This document shows positions 52,514 through 61,653 of a stretch of 64,000 nucleotides of DNA, in pieces. The notes beneath the pieces are model-generated. The model was not told the DNA's origin. It saw nothing but the letters and a program-made list of their open reading frames with translations, and made no database searches. Where the stretch lies: contig QFQW01000003.1 of the NCBI GenBank assembly GCA_003248755.1, forward strand, positions 25,429 through 89,428, read 5' to 3'. Numbering within the stretch: position 1 is the first letter of the stretch; each line of letters opens with the position of its first letter. Made by a program: the position numbers and the translations under genes. The stretch is from Chryseobacterium sp. (GTDB taxonomy: Bacteria > Bacteroidota > Bacteroidia > Flavobacteriales > Weeksellaceae).

Positions 52514-52903
52514 ATGAAAAGTTTAATTAACTTATTAATAAAGGCATTGAAAACATACATTTGGATAATATTTGTTTTGATCTATTCCTGTAGGAGTCAA
52601 TCCGGCAGTGGCAGCTATCAAACTACAACGGCTTCCTATTATGCGGATAAATTCAATGGAAAAAAAACGGCAAGTGGGGAAATTTACAGACATCATAAAA
52701 TGACTGCTGCTAATAAAACTCTTCCTTTTGGAACACAGGTAGAAATTGTAAATGTGGAAAACAATAAATCGGTTATAATTACTGTAAACGATAGAGGACC
52801 GCTGAAGCCTTCCCGACAATTTGATCTCAGTCAAGGTGCTTTTAAGAAAATTGGAAGCTTAAATGATGGTGTTATAAAAATAAGATTCAAGATATTGAAA
52901 TAA
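52514..52903 (+). CDS. rlpA: RlpA-like septal lipoprotein (double-psi beta-barrel)
   Basis: 129 residues from ATG 52514. The frame extends to GTG 52508, but the ATG gives the better signal sequence. An unusually long hydrophobic signal ends in a lipobox-like IYSC (Cys26). The mature part is a double-psi beta-barrel: TASYYADKFNGKKTASGE, MTAANKTLPFGTQVEIVN and VNDRGPLKPSRQFDLS, with the catalytic Asp in NDRGP. RlpA proteins cleave naked glycan strands at the septum; the SPOR domain of larger RlpAs is missing. Confidence 0.88.
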   Translation: MKSLINLLIKALKTYIWIIFVLIYSCRSQSGSGSYQTTTASYYADKFNGKKTASGEIYRHHKMTAANKTLPFGTQVEIVNVENNKSVIITVNDRGPLKPSRQFDLSQGAFKKIGSLNDGVIKIRFKILK

Positions 52904-52962
52904 ATCATCTTTTGGGATTATCAAATATCTAAAAGGATTCATTACATAATATTTAAAATGTT

Positions 52963-52970
52963 TAAATTTG
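52963..52970 (+). promoter_or_regulatory. candidate -7 element for eno
   Basis: TAAATTTG fits TAnnTTTG and is 52 nt before the eno ATG. No good -33 partner is visible. Confidence 0.4.
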
Positions 52971-53006
52971 CAATGCTTAAAAAAAATAAACAAATAAAAA
53001 TCTTAA

Positions 53007-54314
<1,308 letters not shown>

Positions 54315-54334
54315 ATTTTGATTAATATTCATAC

Positions 54335-54367
54335 AAAGCCTTTGGAATTTTCAAAGGCTTTTTTGTT
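54335..54367 (+). terminator. intrinsic terminator of eno
   Basis: A 10-bp stem (AAAGCCTTTG 54335-54344 with CAAAGGCTTT 54352-54361) is followed by a T run. Confidence 0.85.
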
Positions 54368-54456
54368 TTATCGATTTGATTATCAAATTATTATTAAAAT
54401 TGTAATTGTTTTGAAATCAGTCGATTATCGTTATAAACAAAATCAATCCCGATTTA

Positions 54457-54474
54457 TGACATTTGTCAGTTGAC
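54457..54474. promoter_or_regulatory. overlapping palindromes upstream of gltA
   Basis: TGACA-TT-TGTCA (54457-54468) overlaps GTCA-GT-TGAC (54465-54474), immediately at the proposed -33 of the gltA promoter. It could be a repressor site. No regulator is linked to it in this window. Confidence 0.35.
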
Positions 54475-54500
54475 AGTTCGGCGTGAAAGTACTATATTTA
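54470..54500 (+). promoter_or_regulatory. candidate promoter of gltA
   Basis: -33 TTG (54470-54472), 20-nt spacer, -7 TATATTTA (54493-54500), one base away from TAnnTTTG. The ATG at 54522 follows 21 nt later. Confidence 0.4.
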
Positions 54501-54521
54501 GCAGACAAAATTTTTTTTAAA

Positions 54522-55808
54522 ATGTCAGATAATAAAGTTATATTGAATTACGATGGAAAAAGCTTCGAATATCCGATCGTAGATAGTACTATCGGTGACA
54601 GAGGAATAGATATTTCCAAATTGAGAGATCAGACAGGTTTAATTACTTTAGATCTTGGTTACAAAAATACAGGTGCTACAATTAGTGAAATTACATATCT
54701 AGATGGTGATAAGGGGGAATTGTTCTACAGAGGCTATCCTATTGAGCAGATTGCTGAAAAATCTAATTTTACTGAAGTAATGTATCTTTTACTTCACGGA
54801 GAATTACCATCTGCCGAGCAGTTCAGTTCTTTTGAAAACAATATCAAAAAATATAATTTTGTTGCAGACGAACTTAAAAAACTAATCGATGTTTTTCCTC
54901 GTTCTGCGCATCCTATGGGTGTTTTGTCATCTTTGACATCTGCTCTTACGGCATTTAACCCAAAAGCTGTTGACGTAAAATCTAAAGAAGAATTGGACCT
55001 TGCAGCAGAATTGATGATTGCAAAGTTTTCTCATCTTTGTGCCTGGACATACAGAAAAACTCAAGGCTTGCCAATTAACCACGGTGATAATAGTCTGAAT
55101 TATGTAGAAAACTTCTACAAAATGGCATTCAGATTACCAAATGAAGAATTTGAATTGGACCCGGTTGTAGTTGCTGCTTTAGACAAATTATTGATTCTTC
55201 ATGCGGATCACGAACAAAACTGTTCTACTTCTACTGTAAGAATGGTTGGTTCTGCTCATACAGGTCTATTCGCGTCTATTTCCGCTGGTGTTTCTGCACT
55301 TTGGGGGCCACTTCACGGAGGAGCAAACCAAGCGGTTATTGAAATGTTGGAATTGATTGAAAAAGATGGCGGTGATGTTAATAAATGGGTTGCAAAAGCG
55401 AAAGATAAAAATGACAGCTTTAGATTGATGGGCTTCGGACACAGGGTTTACAAAAACTTTGATCCAAGAGCAAAAATCATCAAGAAAGCAGCTGATGATA
55501 TCTTAGGAAAATTAGGAATCCAAGATAAAGCGCTTGATATTGCAATGCAATTGGAAAAAGTAGCATTGGAAGACGAATACTTTGTAGAAAGAAAATTGTA
55601 TCCGAACGTAGATTTCTATTCCGGAATCATCTACAGAGCTCTGGGAATTCCTACAGAAATGTTTACTGTAATGTTTGCATTGGGAAGACTACCTGGATGG
55701 ATTGCTCAATGGAAAGAAATGAGACTGAAAGGAGATCCGATCGGAAGACCAAGACAAGTTTATCAAGGTGCACAACTACGTGACTATGTAGATATTGCGA
55801 ACAGATAA
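54522..55808 (+). CDS. gltA: citrate synthase
   Basis: 428 residues from ATG 54522 (MSDNKVILNYDGKSFEYP), the usual length for the type II enzyme. The frame is open to a GTG at 54483, but that start would lie before the -7 element and adds a non-conserved segment. The catalytic residues are in MVGSAHTGLFASISAG (His), RLMGFGHRVYKNFDPR (His) and NVDFYSGIIYRALG (Asp). LHADHEQNCSTSTVR and WGPLHGGANQAV are also conserved. It condenses oxaloacetate with acetyl-CoA at TCA entry. Confidence 0.97.
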   Translation: MSDNKVILNYDGKSFEYPIVDSTIGDRGIDISKLRDQTGLITLDLGYKNTGATISEITYLDGDKGELFYRGYPIEQIAEKSNFTEVMYLLLHGELPSAEQFSSFENNIKKYNFVADELKKLIDVFPRSAHPMGVLSSLTSALTAFNPKAVDVKSKEELDLAAELMIAKFSHLCAWTYRKTQGLPINHGDNSLNYVENFYKMAFRLPNEEFELDPVVVAALDKLLILHADHEQNCSTSTVRMVGSAHTGLFASISAGVSALWGPLHGGANQAVIEMLELIEKDGGDVNKWVAKAKDKNDSFRLMGFGHRVYKNFDPRAKIIKKAADDILGKLGIQDKALDIAMQLEKVALEDEYFVERKLYPNVDFYSGIIYRALGIPTEMFTVMFALGRLPGWIAQWKEMRLKGDPIGRPRQVYQGAQLRDYVDIANR

Positions 55809-55828
55809 AATTATTGAAAATCAATATA

Positions 55829-55863
55829 AAATCCTCGAAATTAATTTTTCGGGGATTTTTTTT
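55829..55863 (+). terminator. intrinsic terminator of gltA
   Basis: An 11-bp stem of AATCCTCGAAA with TTTCGGGGATT (one G-U pair) is followed by a T run, shortly after the stop at 55808. Confidence 0.8.
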
Positions 55864-55960
55864 CGGTGTTTTTATAATTAATCTAAAATTTTCTCCAACA
55901 ATCTCCCTCTGGCAGGTGTTATTAACTAAAATAAAATATGACTGATTTGAATCCTTTAAT

Positions 55961-55968
55961 TATATTTG
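55961..55968 (+). promoter_or_regulatory. candidate -7 element for the amidinotransferase-fold operon
   Basis: TATATTTG fits TAnnTTTG, about 98 nt upstream of the ATG at 56067; the leader in between shows no recognised riboswitch. The -33 element is unclear. Confidence 0.35.
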
Positions 55969-56066
55969 CGTGATTCTGAAATGATGAAATCGCCCTAATT
56001 CGTAAATGTTTTAATTACGGAAGACAGCGATTGCATATGACCTTTGGAAATGACTGTAAGTAACAT

Positions 56067-56981
56067 ATGAAACTAAATATCAAAAACGAGACTGGAAGAC
56101 TGAAATCCGTAGTTCTTGGACAGCCAAAATCAAACGGAGCTGTCCCAACTCTGGAAGAAAGCTATGACGCAAAATCTTATCATACAATCGAGAATAATAT
56201 CTACCCTAAAGAACAAGATATTATTTCTGAAATGACGGAATTTGAAAAGGTTCTGAAAAAATATGATGTTGAGGTGTTCCGACCGAAAATCATTAAAGAT
56301 TACAATCAGGTTTTTGCGAGAGACGTTGCGTTTGTGATAGAAGACAAAATGATAATTTCTAATATCATTCCAGATAGAGCGGATGAGCAAGAAGCTTACA
56401 GACATATTATTGATAAAGTATCCTGGAGAAACATTATCAATCTTCCGGAAACAGCTCATATCGAAGGTGGAGATGTGATTGTCTGGAACGGATTCCTTTT
56501 TGTTGGAACAAGTTACAGCCCGGATTACAGAAATCTGAAAACAGCCAGAACCAATGAATATGCCATTGAGATTCTGAAAGAATATTTTCCAAAGAAAAGA
56601 ATCATCGACCTTGACTTGAAAAAAAATGACACAAAACCATATGAAGGCATACTTCATTTGGATTGTACATTCAATATTGTTGGGAACGATAAGTGTATCA
56701 TTTACAAAAATGGATTTGTAGATGAGTCTGATTATCAATTGTTGGTTGACATTTTTGGAGAAGAAAACTGTTTCGAAATCAATGATAAAGAAATGTTCGA
56801 TATGGTTCCTAATATCTTCTCAATTGCTCCGGATATAGTGGTTTCTGATAAAGCCTTCACAAGACTCAATCATCATCTCAGAGACGAGTGGGGAATTACA
56901 GTAGAAGAAATTCCTTACCGCGAGATTTCCAAAATGGGAGGATTGCTGAGATGCTCTACGCTTCCGCTTGTTAGAGAGTAG
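56067..56981 (+). CDS. arginine-deiminase/DDAH-fold amidinohydrolase
   Basis: 304 residues, pentein fold. Key residues: FARDVAFV (substrate Asp), HIEGGDVIVW (131-140), His197 in ILHLDCTF and nucleophile Cys296 in MGGLLRCSTLPLVRE. The pattern fits dimethylarginine dimethylaminohydrolase or related arginine-type hydrolases that release citrulline. It is paired with CtlX, another member of the fold, downstream of an S23 gene, which suggests an arginine/citrulline-use unit. Confidence 0.85.
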   Translation: MKLNIKNETGRLKSVVLGQPKSNGAVPTLEESYDAKSYHTIENNIYPKEQDIISEMTEFEKVLKKYDVEVFRPKIIKDYNQVFARDVAFVIEDKMIISNIIPDRADEQEAYRHIIDKVSWRNIINLPETAHIEGGDVIVWNGFLFVGTSYSPDYRNLKTARTNEYAIEILKEYFPKKRIIDLDLKKNDTKPYEGILHLDCTFNIVGNDKCIIYKNGFVDESDYQLLVDIFGEENCFEINDKEMFDMVPNIFSIAPDIVVSDKAFTRLNHHLRDEWGITVEEIPYREISKMGGLLRCSTLPLVRE

Positions 56982-57035
56982 GAGAATTTTAGAGTCAGAG
57001 AGTTTTAGTATTGAGTTTGTTGAGATTTTTTTATT
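56982..57035 (+). repeat. left flank repeat of the second S23 gene
   Basis: Degenerate repeats of GAGAGTAGGAGAATTTTAG, GAGAGTTTTAG and GAGTTTGTTGAG lie between the amidinohydrolase stop and the S23 gene. They use the same words as 27702-27728 and, in inverted orientation, 57454-57480. Confidence 0.5.
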
Positions 57036-57055
57036 TTTAGTTAAAAAACGCAAAG

Positions 57056-57445
57056 ATGTCAACAATTAAATTTCATCAAGACTTGAAAGTATTTCAAAAA
57101 TCTTTTGATGTTGCGATGCAGATATTTGAACTTTCAAAAAGATTTCCAAAGGAAGAAACTTATTCTCTTACAGACCAAATGAGACGCTCGTCAAGGTCTG
57201 TTTCTGCCAATATCAGCGAAGCTTGGGGAAGGCGAAAATATGAAAAATCATTTGTAGTAAAGCTTACAGATTCTGAAGGCGAGGCAAGAGAAACTCAAAC
57301 CTGGCTTCAGTTTTCATTAGCTTGCAATTATATTAATGAAGAACAATTCGATAATTTGAATAATCAATATAATGAAATAATTGGGATGTTGGTGGTTATG
57401 ATGAATCAATCAAATAAATGGTGTTCATTTTCTTCACATAAATAA
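57056..57445 (+). CDS. S23 / four-helix-bundle protein
   Basis: 129 residues with the family blocks FHQDLKVFQKSFDVAMQIFE, LTDQMRRSSRSVSANISEAW and VKLTDSEGEARETQTWLQF. It belongs to the same family as 25427-25795 but to a clearly different subgroup (KxYEKSF, GEARETQ). It is placed between the amidinohydrolase and ctlX and enclosed by inverted degenerate repeats. Function unknown; its position again interrupts a functionally linked gene pair. Confidence 0.9.
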   Translation: MSTIKFHQDLKVFQKSFDVAMQIFELSKRFPKEETYSLTDQMRRSSRSVSANISEAWGRRKYEKSFVVKLTDSEGEARETQTWLQFSLACNYINEEQFDNLNNQYNEIIGMLVVMMNQSNKWCSFSSHK

Positions 57446-57453
57446 CCCAAAAA

Positions 57454-57480
57454 CTCTCCCTTTCTAAAACACTCAAACTC
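57454..57480 (-). repeat. right flank repeat of the second S23 gene
   Basis: In reverse complement this 27-nt segment agrees in 22 positions with 27702-27728 downstream of osmC. It lies directly between the S23 stop and the ctlX start. Confidence 0.6.
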
Positions 57481-57485
57481 AAACA

Positions 57486-58403
57486 ATGCAAACTACAGAT
57501 ACAGTTTTAATGATAGAACCGGTTGCTTTCGGATTCAATGAGCAAACGGCTGTTAATAATTATTTTCAGGTTCAACAGGAAGGCAATGTTCAAGGAGAAG
57601 CTTTGAAAGAATTCAATGCTTTTGTTGAAAAATTGAGAAGCAAAGGGATCAATGTCATTACTATAAAAGATACGCTTGACCCCAAAACGCCGGATTCAAT
57701 TTTTCCGAATAACTGGGTTAGTTTTCACAGAGATGGAAAAGTGGTTCTCTACCCGATGTTTGCCAAAAACAGACGTTTGGAAAGACGAAATGACATTCTT
57801 GACCAAATCGGGGAACAATTCAAAATCAACGAAATCATCGATTATTCTGAAACCGAAAAAGACAATAAATTCCTGGAAGGAACAGGAAGTATGATTTTTG
57901 ACCACGATAACAAGATTGCTTACGGTTCGGTTTCTTTGAGATTGGATGAGGATTTATTCAGAAAATTCTGTAGTGAGTTTGGTTTTCAACCCGTGGTTTT
58001 CCATTCTTATCAAACGGCTGGCGAAGAAAGATTGCCAATTTATCATACCAATGTGATGATGTGTGTAGCCGACAAGTTTGTAGTGATTTGTCTGGATTGT
58101 ATAGATGACGAACTGGAAAGGGAAAAAGTCATTGAAACGATTAAAGGCTCTGGTAAAGAGCTGATAGAAATCTCCGAAGACCAAATGCAGCATTTCGCAG
58201 GAAATATGCTTCAGGTTCATAATAATTCTGGAGAAAAATTCCTGGTAATGAGTCAAAGCGCATACAAATCTTTGAAGCCGGAACAAGTTTCCGCAATCGA
58301 GAAATACTGTGAAATTATTTACTCAGATTTGGAAGTGATAGAAACCAATGGCGGGGGAAGCGCAAGGTGTATGCTGGCTGAGGTTTTTCTGCCGAAAAAA
58401 TAA
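57486..58403 (+). CDS. ctlX: citrulline-utilisation hydrolase CtlX-type
   Basis: 305 residues, pentein fold. Diagnostic blocks: VLMIEPVAFGFNEQTAVNNY, SIFPNNWVSFHRDG, FLEGTGSMIFDH, YHTNVMMCVADKFVVI and NGGGSARCMLAEVFLP, with nucleophile Cys295. CtlX is annotated as a citrulline-related hydrolase acting on ornithine/arginine-type substrates; activity here is by family. It is the last gene of the unit, ending at a terminator. Confidence 0.9.
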   Translation: MQTTDTVLMIEPVAFGFNEQTAVNNYFQVQQEGNVQGEALKEFNAFVEKLRSKGINVITIKDTLDPKTPDSIFPNNWVSFHRDGKVVLYPMFAKNRRLERRNDILDQIGEQFKINEIIDYSETEKDNKFLEGTGSMIFDHDNKIAYGSVSLRLDEDLFRKFCSEFGFQPVVFHSYQTAGEERLPIYHTNVMMCVADKFVVICLDCIDDELEREKVIETIKGSGKELIEISEDQMQHFAGNMLQVHNNSGEKFLVMSQSAYKSLKPEQVSAIEKYCEIIYSDLEVIETNGGGSARCMLAEVFLPKK

Positions 58404-58410
58404 AAAATTT

Positions 58411-58443
58411 AAGTCTTGATCAATTTTGAATCAGGGCTTTTTA
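58411..58443 (+). terminator. intrinsic terminator after ctlX
   Basis: A stem of AAGTCTTGAT with ATCAGGGCTT (with G-U pairs) and a T run follow the stop at 58403. The rest of the gap to 58657 has no gene; it is AT-rich with a possible -7 at 58563. Confidence 0.65.
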
Positions 58444-58562
58444 ATTTCACTTGCTATTAAAGCTACCTTGAGCTAGAGCAAGTCACAGATATCATATTAT
58501 TAATAAATATATTAATTTTATGATTTACGTTTTTCCCGTAATTTAATTTCGTTAAAATATAT

Positions 58563-58570
58563 TATTTTTG
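58563..58570 (+). promoter_or_regulatory. candidate -7 element for the T9SS cargo gene
   Basis: TATTTTTG fits TAnnTTTG and gives a leader of about 80 nt before the ATG at 58658. The -33 element is not convincing. Confidence 0.35.
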
Positions 58571-58657
58571 CCCGGAAAATTATAAAGCGTCATGTTTTGG
58601 CGGCAACGGTTGATAATATTGCACCGGATATAATTAGCAACTATTAAAACTCAAATT

Positions 58658-60325
58658 ATGAAAAAGATTTCTACTACACTGCTGGTATTAAGCTCCGCTG
58701 TGCTTTTTTCTCAACAAGTAAGCTGGCAGAAAAACATACAGTCTTCCACTCAGGATTTCCTTACAGCAATGACCTCAACTATTGACAGACAGATACTTCT
58801 GTCCGGCAGCAGCATCAATACAATAGCACAACAATTATCGACTGGTAGCCCGCAGCAAAACAATGGCTATGATTACCATGTCCTGAAACTCGACCAGCAG
58901 GGGAACAAATTATGGGATAAGTACTTCGGAGGCTCAAAACACGATTATTTGATGAGTTCCATTGCCACACAGGAAGGTGGATTCGTTTTGGTTGGCACTT
59001 CGTTTTCCAATATTTCCGGAGACAAGAAGGAAAATAATCTTGGCGGAAGCGATGTTTGGATAGTCCGTCTTTCTGAAACCGGAGAAGAGCTTTGGCAGAA
59101 GACCCTTGGGACTAAAAGCAATGACGAGGCTTCGGCGGTTGTTCAATCCACTGATTCGGGATTTTTCATCGCAGGGAACATCAATGATAATAGAAAGCTG
59201 TTCGGCTCCAAGGATGTCTTTGTTTCCAAACTGGACAAAGACGGAAAATTGATTCAAACGACTATTCTCGGAGGTAAATCTCTGGATGAGGTTACCGATA
59301 TGATTCCAACACCGGACGGTGGTGCTGTCCTGTTGGTCTATTCTACTTCCGGTAAAGCAGAAAACCGGAATAATGCTGAAAGTCAAAATTCTGCTCAAGG
59401 CAATAGTTCTCAAAGTGCAAATTCTCAAAACGAGACTACAAGACCAGAACTAACTTCCTCTGTTAAAACTTTCATTGGCAAATCTGATGAGAATTTTGGA
59501 GCTGGAGATTATTGGATTATAAAGCTAAACAAGAACGCTTATGTCGAATGGCAGAAGACCTATGGTGGAACCGGTGATGACCGTCCGAAAGCCATTGGTA
59601 TAACTCAAAGCGGCTACATCGTTTCAGGGGAAAGCCGCAGCCAGTCCTCCGGGAACAAGAAGGACAACACGAAGGAAGGGACTGATATCTGGGTGCTCAG
59701 TTTAGACGCATCAGGTAATGAGATATGGCAGAAGAGCTACAACTTCGGCAACAGGGATGTTGCGATGAGCCTGGATGTGATCAGGAAAACCAACATGGAT
59801 AATTACAGCGAGGACAGGGGCTTTCTTTTGGGAGGCTATACCCAGGCAGAAGAAAAAGTGAAGAAGGACGACGAGAAATTCTGGATGCTTTACATAGACG
59901 TTAATGGCAAGGAAGAGTGGCGCAAGTATGTTGAAGGTAAGGATAAAAAGCAACAGGAACGCCTGACGTCGGCCAAGTTTCAAAATGACGGTTCATACCT
60001 TTTAGCAGGCACCAGCGCAGACCAGCTGGGGGAAGAGAACTGGAAGGTGGTGAAGCTGGGTGACAAGCAGCTGGATGAGCTTGTGGAGAATCAGGATATC
60101 AGGATCTACCCGAATCCGGTGGAAAGCTATGCTTATGTAGAGATTGGAGTGGATTTTACCGAAGCGGATATTATGTTGTACGATATGACTGGGCGAGTGG
60201 TACACACATTGAAAACTACAAACCGAGTAACTAAAATAAATACTTCAGTTTTACCGCAGGGCGTGTACACTCTTACTGCAAAAACTGGAAATAAAAACAT
60301 GAACGTCAAATTGATTAAAAAATAA
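58658..60325 (+). CDS. T9SS-secreted beta-propeller-like repeat protein
   Basis: 555 residues with a signal peptide (MKKISTTLLVLSSAVLFSQ) and a C-terminal T9SS type A sorting domain of about 75 residues (RIYPNPVESYAYVEIGV, MLYDMTGRVV, LPQGVYTLTAKTG, final KLIKK). Between them at least five repeats of the form W-(D/Q)-K-xx-G-G...G-(F/Y)-x-(L/I)-(V/A)-G are visible (starting near LWDKYFGGSKHDY, LWQKTLGTKSNDE, EWQKTYGGTGDDR, IWQKSYNFGNRDV and EWRKYVEGKDKKQ). This suggests a beta-propeller. It should be exported across the outer membrane. The 3' third is visibly GC-richer than the 5' part. It is co-directional with the RHS gene, 6 nt before the first open frame. Confidence 0.88.
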   Translation: MKKISTTLLVLSSAVLFSQQVSWQKNIQSSTQDFLTAMTSTIDRQILLSGSSINTIAQQLSTGSPQQNNGYDYHVLKLDQQGNKLWDKYFGGSKHDYLMSSIATQEGGFVLVGTSFSNISGDKKENNLGGSDVWIVRLSETGEELWQKTLGTKSNDEASAVVQSTDSGFFIAGNINDNRKLFGSKDVFVSKLDKDGKLIQTTILGGKSLDEVTDMIPTPDGGAVLLVYSTSGKAENRNNAESQNSAQGNSSQSANSQNETTRPELTSSVKTFIGKSDENFGAGDYWIIKLNKNAYVEWQKTYGGTGDDRPKAIGITQSGYIVSGESRSQSSGNKKDNTKEGTDIWVLSLDASGNEIWQKSYNFGNRDVAMSLDVIRKTNMDNYSEDRGFLLGGYTQAEEKVKKDDEKFWMLYIDVNGKEEWRKYVEGKDKKQQERLTSAKFQNDGSYLLAGTSADQLGEENWKVVKLGDKQLDELVENQDIRIYPNPVESYAYVEIGVDFTEADIMLYDMTGRVVHTLKTTNRVTKINTSVLPQGVYTLTAKTGNKNMNVKLIKK

Positions 60326-60439
60326 ATACAAATGATAAATATATTAACGAAAAAACTTCTTTATAAGTACAATACTTCGCTAAAAACCTCGCGCCGTAAT
60401 CTTCTACAGGTTATGTTTTTGCTGTGTAAAAAAAATTAT

Positions 60440-61585
60440 ATGAAAAAATTTTATTTTGTCATCTGTTTGTTTTTTTTGTCGTTACGTGTTTTTTCTCAGG
60501 AATTTTCCAAAATTGTACCAGTAAATCCCAACGTAGCTTCGTTGTTTAAATCTACAATAACCCCTGTTAATGAATATAGCGGCTTAGCGAATGTTTCAAT
60601 TCCTTTATACACTGTAACAGAAGGTGCTATTACTGTACCTCTTTCTTTAAGCTATAATAATAGTGGAATTCAGGTTTCGGAAGAATCAGGAATTGTAGGC
60701 TTGGGATGGACTTTAAATACAGGTGGGGCGATAACAAGAGTGGTTAATGGGAATGATGATTTTAATACTTCAGGTTTCAGTTATTTACGACATGGTAAAC
60801 GATACCCCGATCCTTATATTTTTCCTGAACCGGATGCTTATTTCGACCCAAATCAGTACGGTCTTGTTAATGCAAATTCGGATTGTAAATTTTTGGTAAA
60901 CGGTAATCTTACAAGTTTCGATCAAACTATTTTTCCATATTATTATCAAGACTACGATTTTATGCCTGATGTATTTTATTATAGCTTTAACGGTTATTCT
61001 GGATCCTTTGTATTGGATTCAAATGCACATGTTGTATTGATGAAAAAAGAAGGCTTAAAGATCTTAGTAAATACTTCTGGTGGAAGTCAATCAGTGAAAT
61101 TTACAATTACAACGGAAGATGGAACAGTTTATGAATTTGACAAAACTGAGCTCACTAATTTTTCGGGTAATGGTCTTGGTATCCCAGGATATACCTCTTC
61201 TTGGTATCTTTCAAAAATTACTGACATCTCGGGTAACCATATCGATTTTGTATATCAAAATAAAGAAAATATAGTTCCTTTACGATCATTTAACCAAAAC
61301 TTTGAAATTGACCAATGCCTAACCCAGAATTGTACAAATGCAGGAGCAAGTTTTAAAGAATATGCTGGTCCTTATACTACTATTGAAGGGATTTATTTAT
61401 CCGAAATAATCTTTAGCACAGGAAAAGTAAAGTTAAATTATTCGAATTATGATGAAAGAACTGATTTAAAAGGTTATTATTTAAATTCAATTGAAATTAA
61501 AGATAATTCAAATAATATCGTCAAACGACATGATTTTAATTATTCTTATTTTGGCGATAGTAGTAATGGGGGGGTAAAAGCCTAG
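60440..61585 (+). pseudogene. RHS/YD-repeat secreted protein, N-terminal part, frameshifted
   Basis: 381 residues from ATG 60440 with a signal peptide (MKKFYFVICLFFLSLRVFSQ). The frame is open to 60332, but the upstream part has no conserved look. The start of the mature protein (NEYSGLANVSIPLYTVTEGA, VGLGWTLNTGGAITRVVNGN) is the usual N-terminal region of large flavobacterial RHS-like surface proteins. The frame ends in a stop at 61583-61585, just after a run of seven G (61568-61574). With eight G the frame would continue directly into the next reading frame (GKSLAQGDYSQSIYSS), so the break is a 1-nt deletion, phase variation or sequence error. Confidence 0.8.
61568..61574 (+). other. G7 homopolymer at the RHS frameshift
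   Basis: Seven consecutive G in an AT-rich gene. One additional G restores an uninterrupted reading frame through 63930; one fewer G gives an immediate TAA. Confidence 0.85.
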
Positions 61586-61653
61586 CTCAAGGGGATTATT
61601 CGCAATCGATATATTCTTCAAGTACTGAATCGCATCTTAACCTTAGGCTACGA

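Noticed and set aside
54483..54521. extended GTG start for citrate synthase
   Set aside because: It would place the start before the proposed -7 box and adds 13 non-conserved residues; the internal ATG gives the usual N-terminus.
56130..56738. 202-codon open frame on the minus strand inside the amidinohydrolase gene
   Set aside because: It is a shadow of a clear pentein-fold enzyme with all catalytic residues; the antisense product is rich in Phe, Ile and Cys with no recognisable domain.
58590..58610. possible sigma-54 -24/-12 site (TGGCGGCAACGGTTGA) upstream of the T9SS cargo
   Set aside because: The GG to TTG spacing is one base too long for the TGGCAC-n5-TTGCA pattern and the GC of the -12 element is missing.
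60332..61585. treating the two RHS open frames as separate genes
   Set aside because: Adding one G to the G7 tract joins them into one continuous, sensible reading frame; the second frame has no credible start of its own (TTG in mid-domain).
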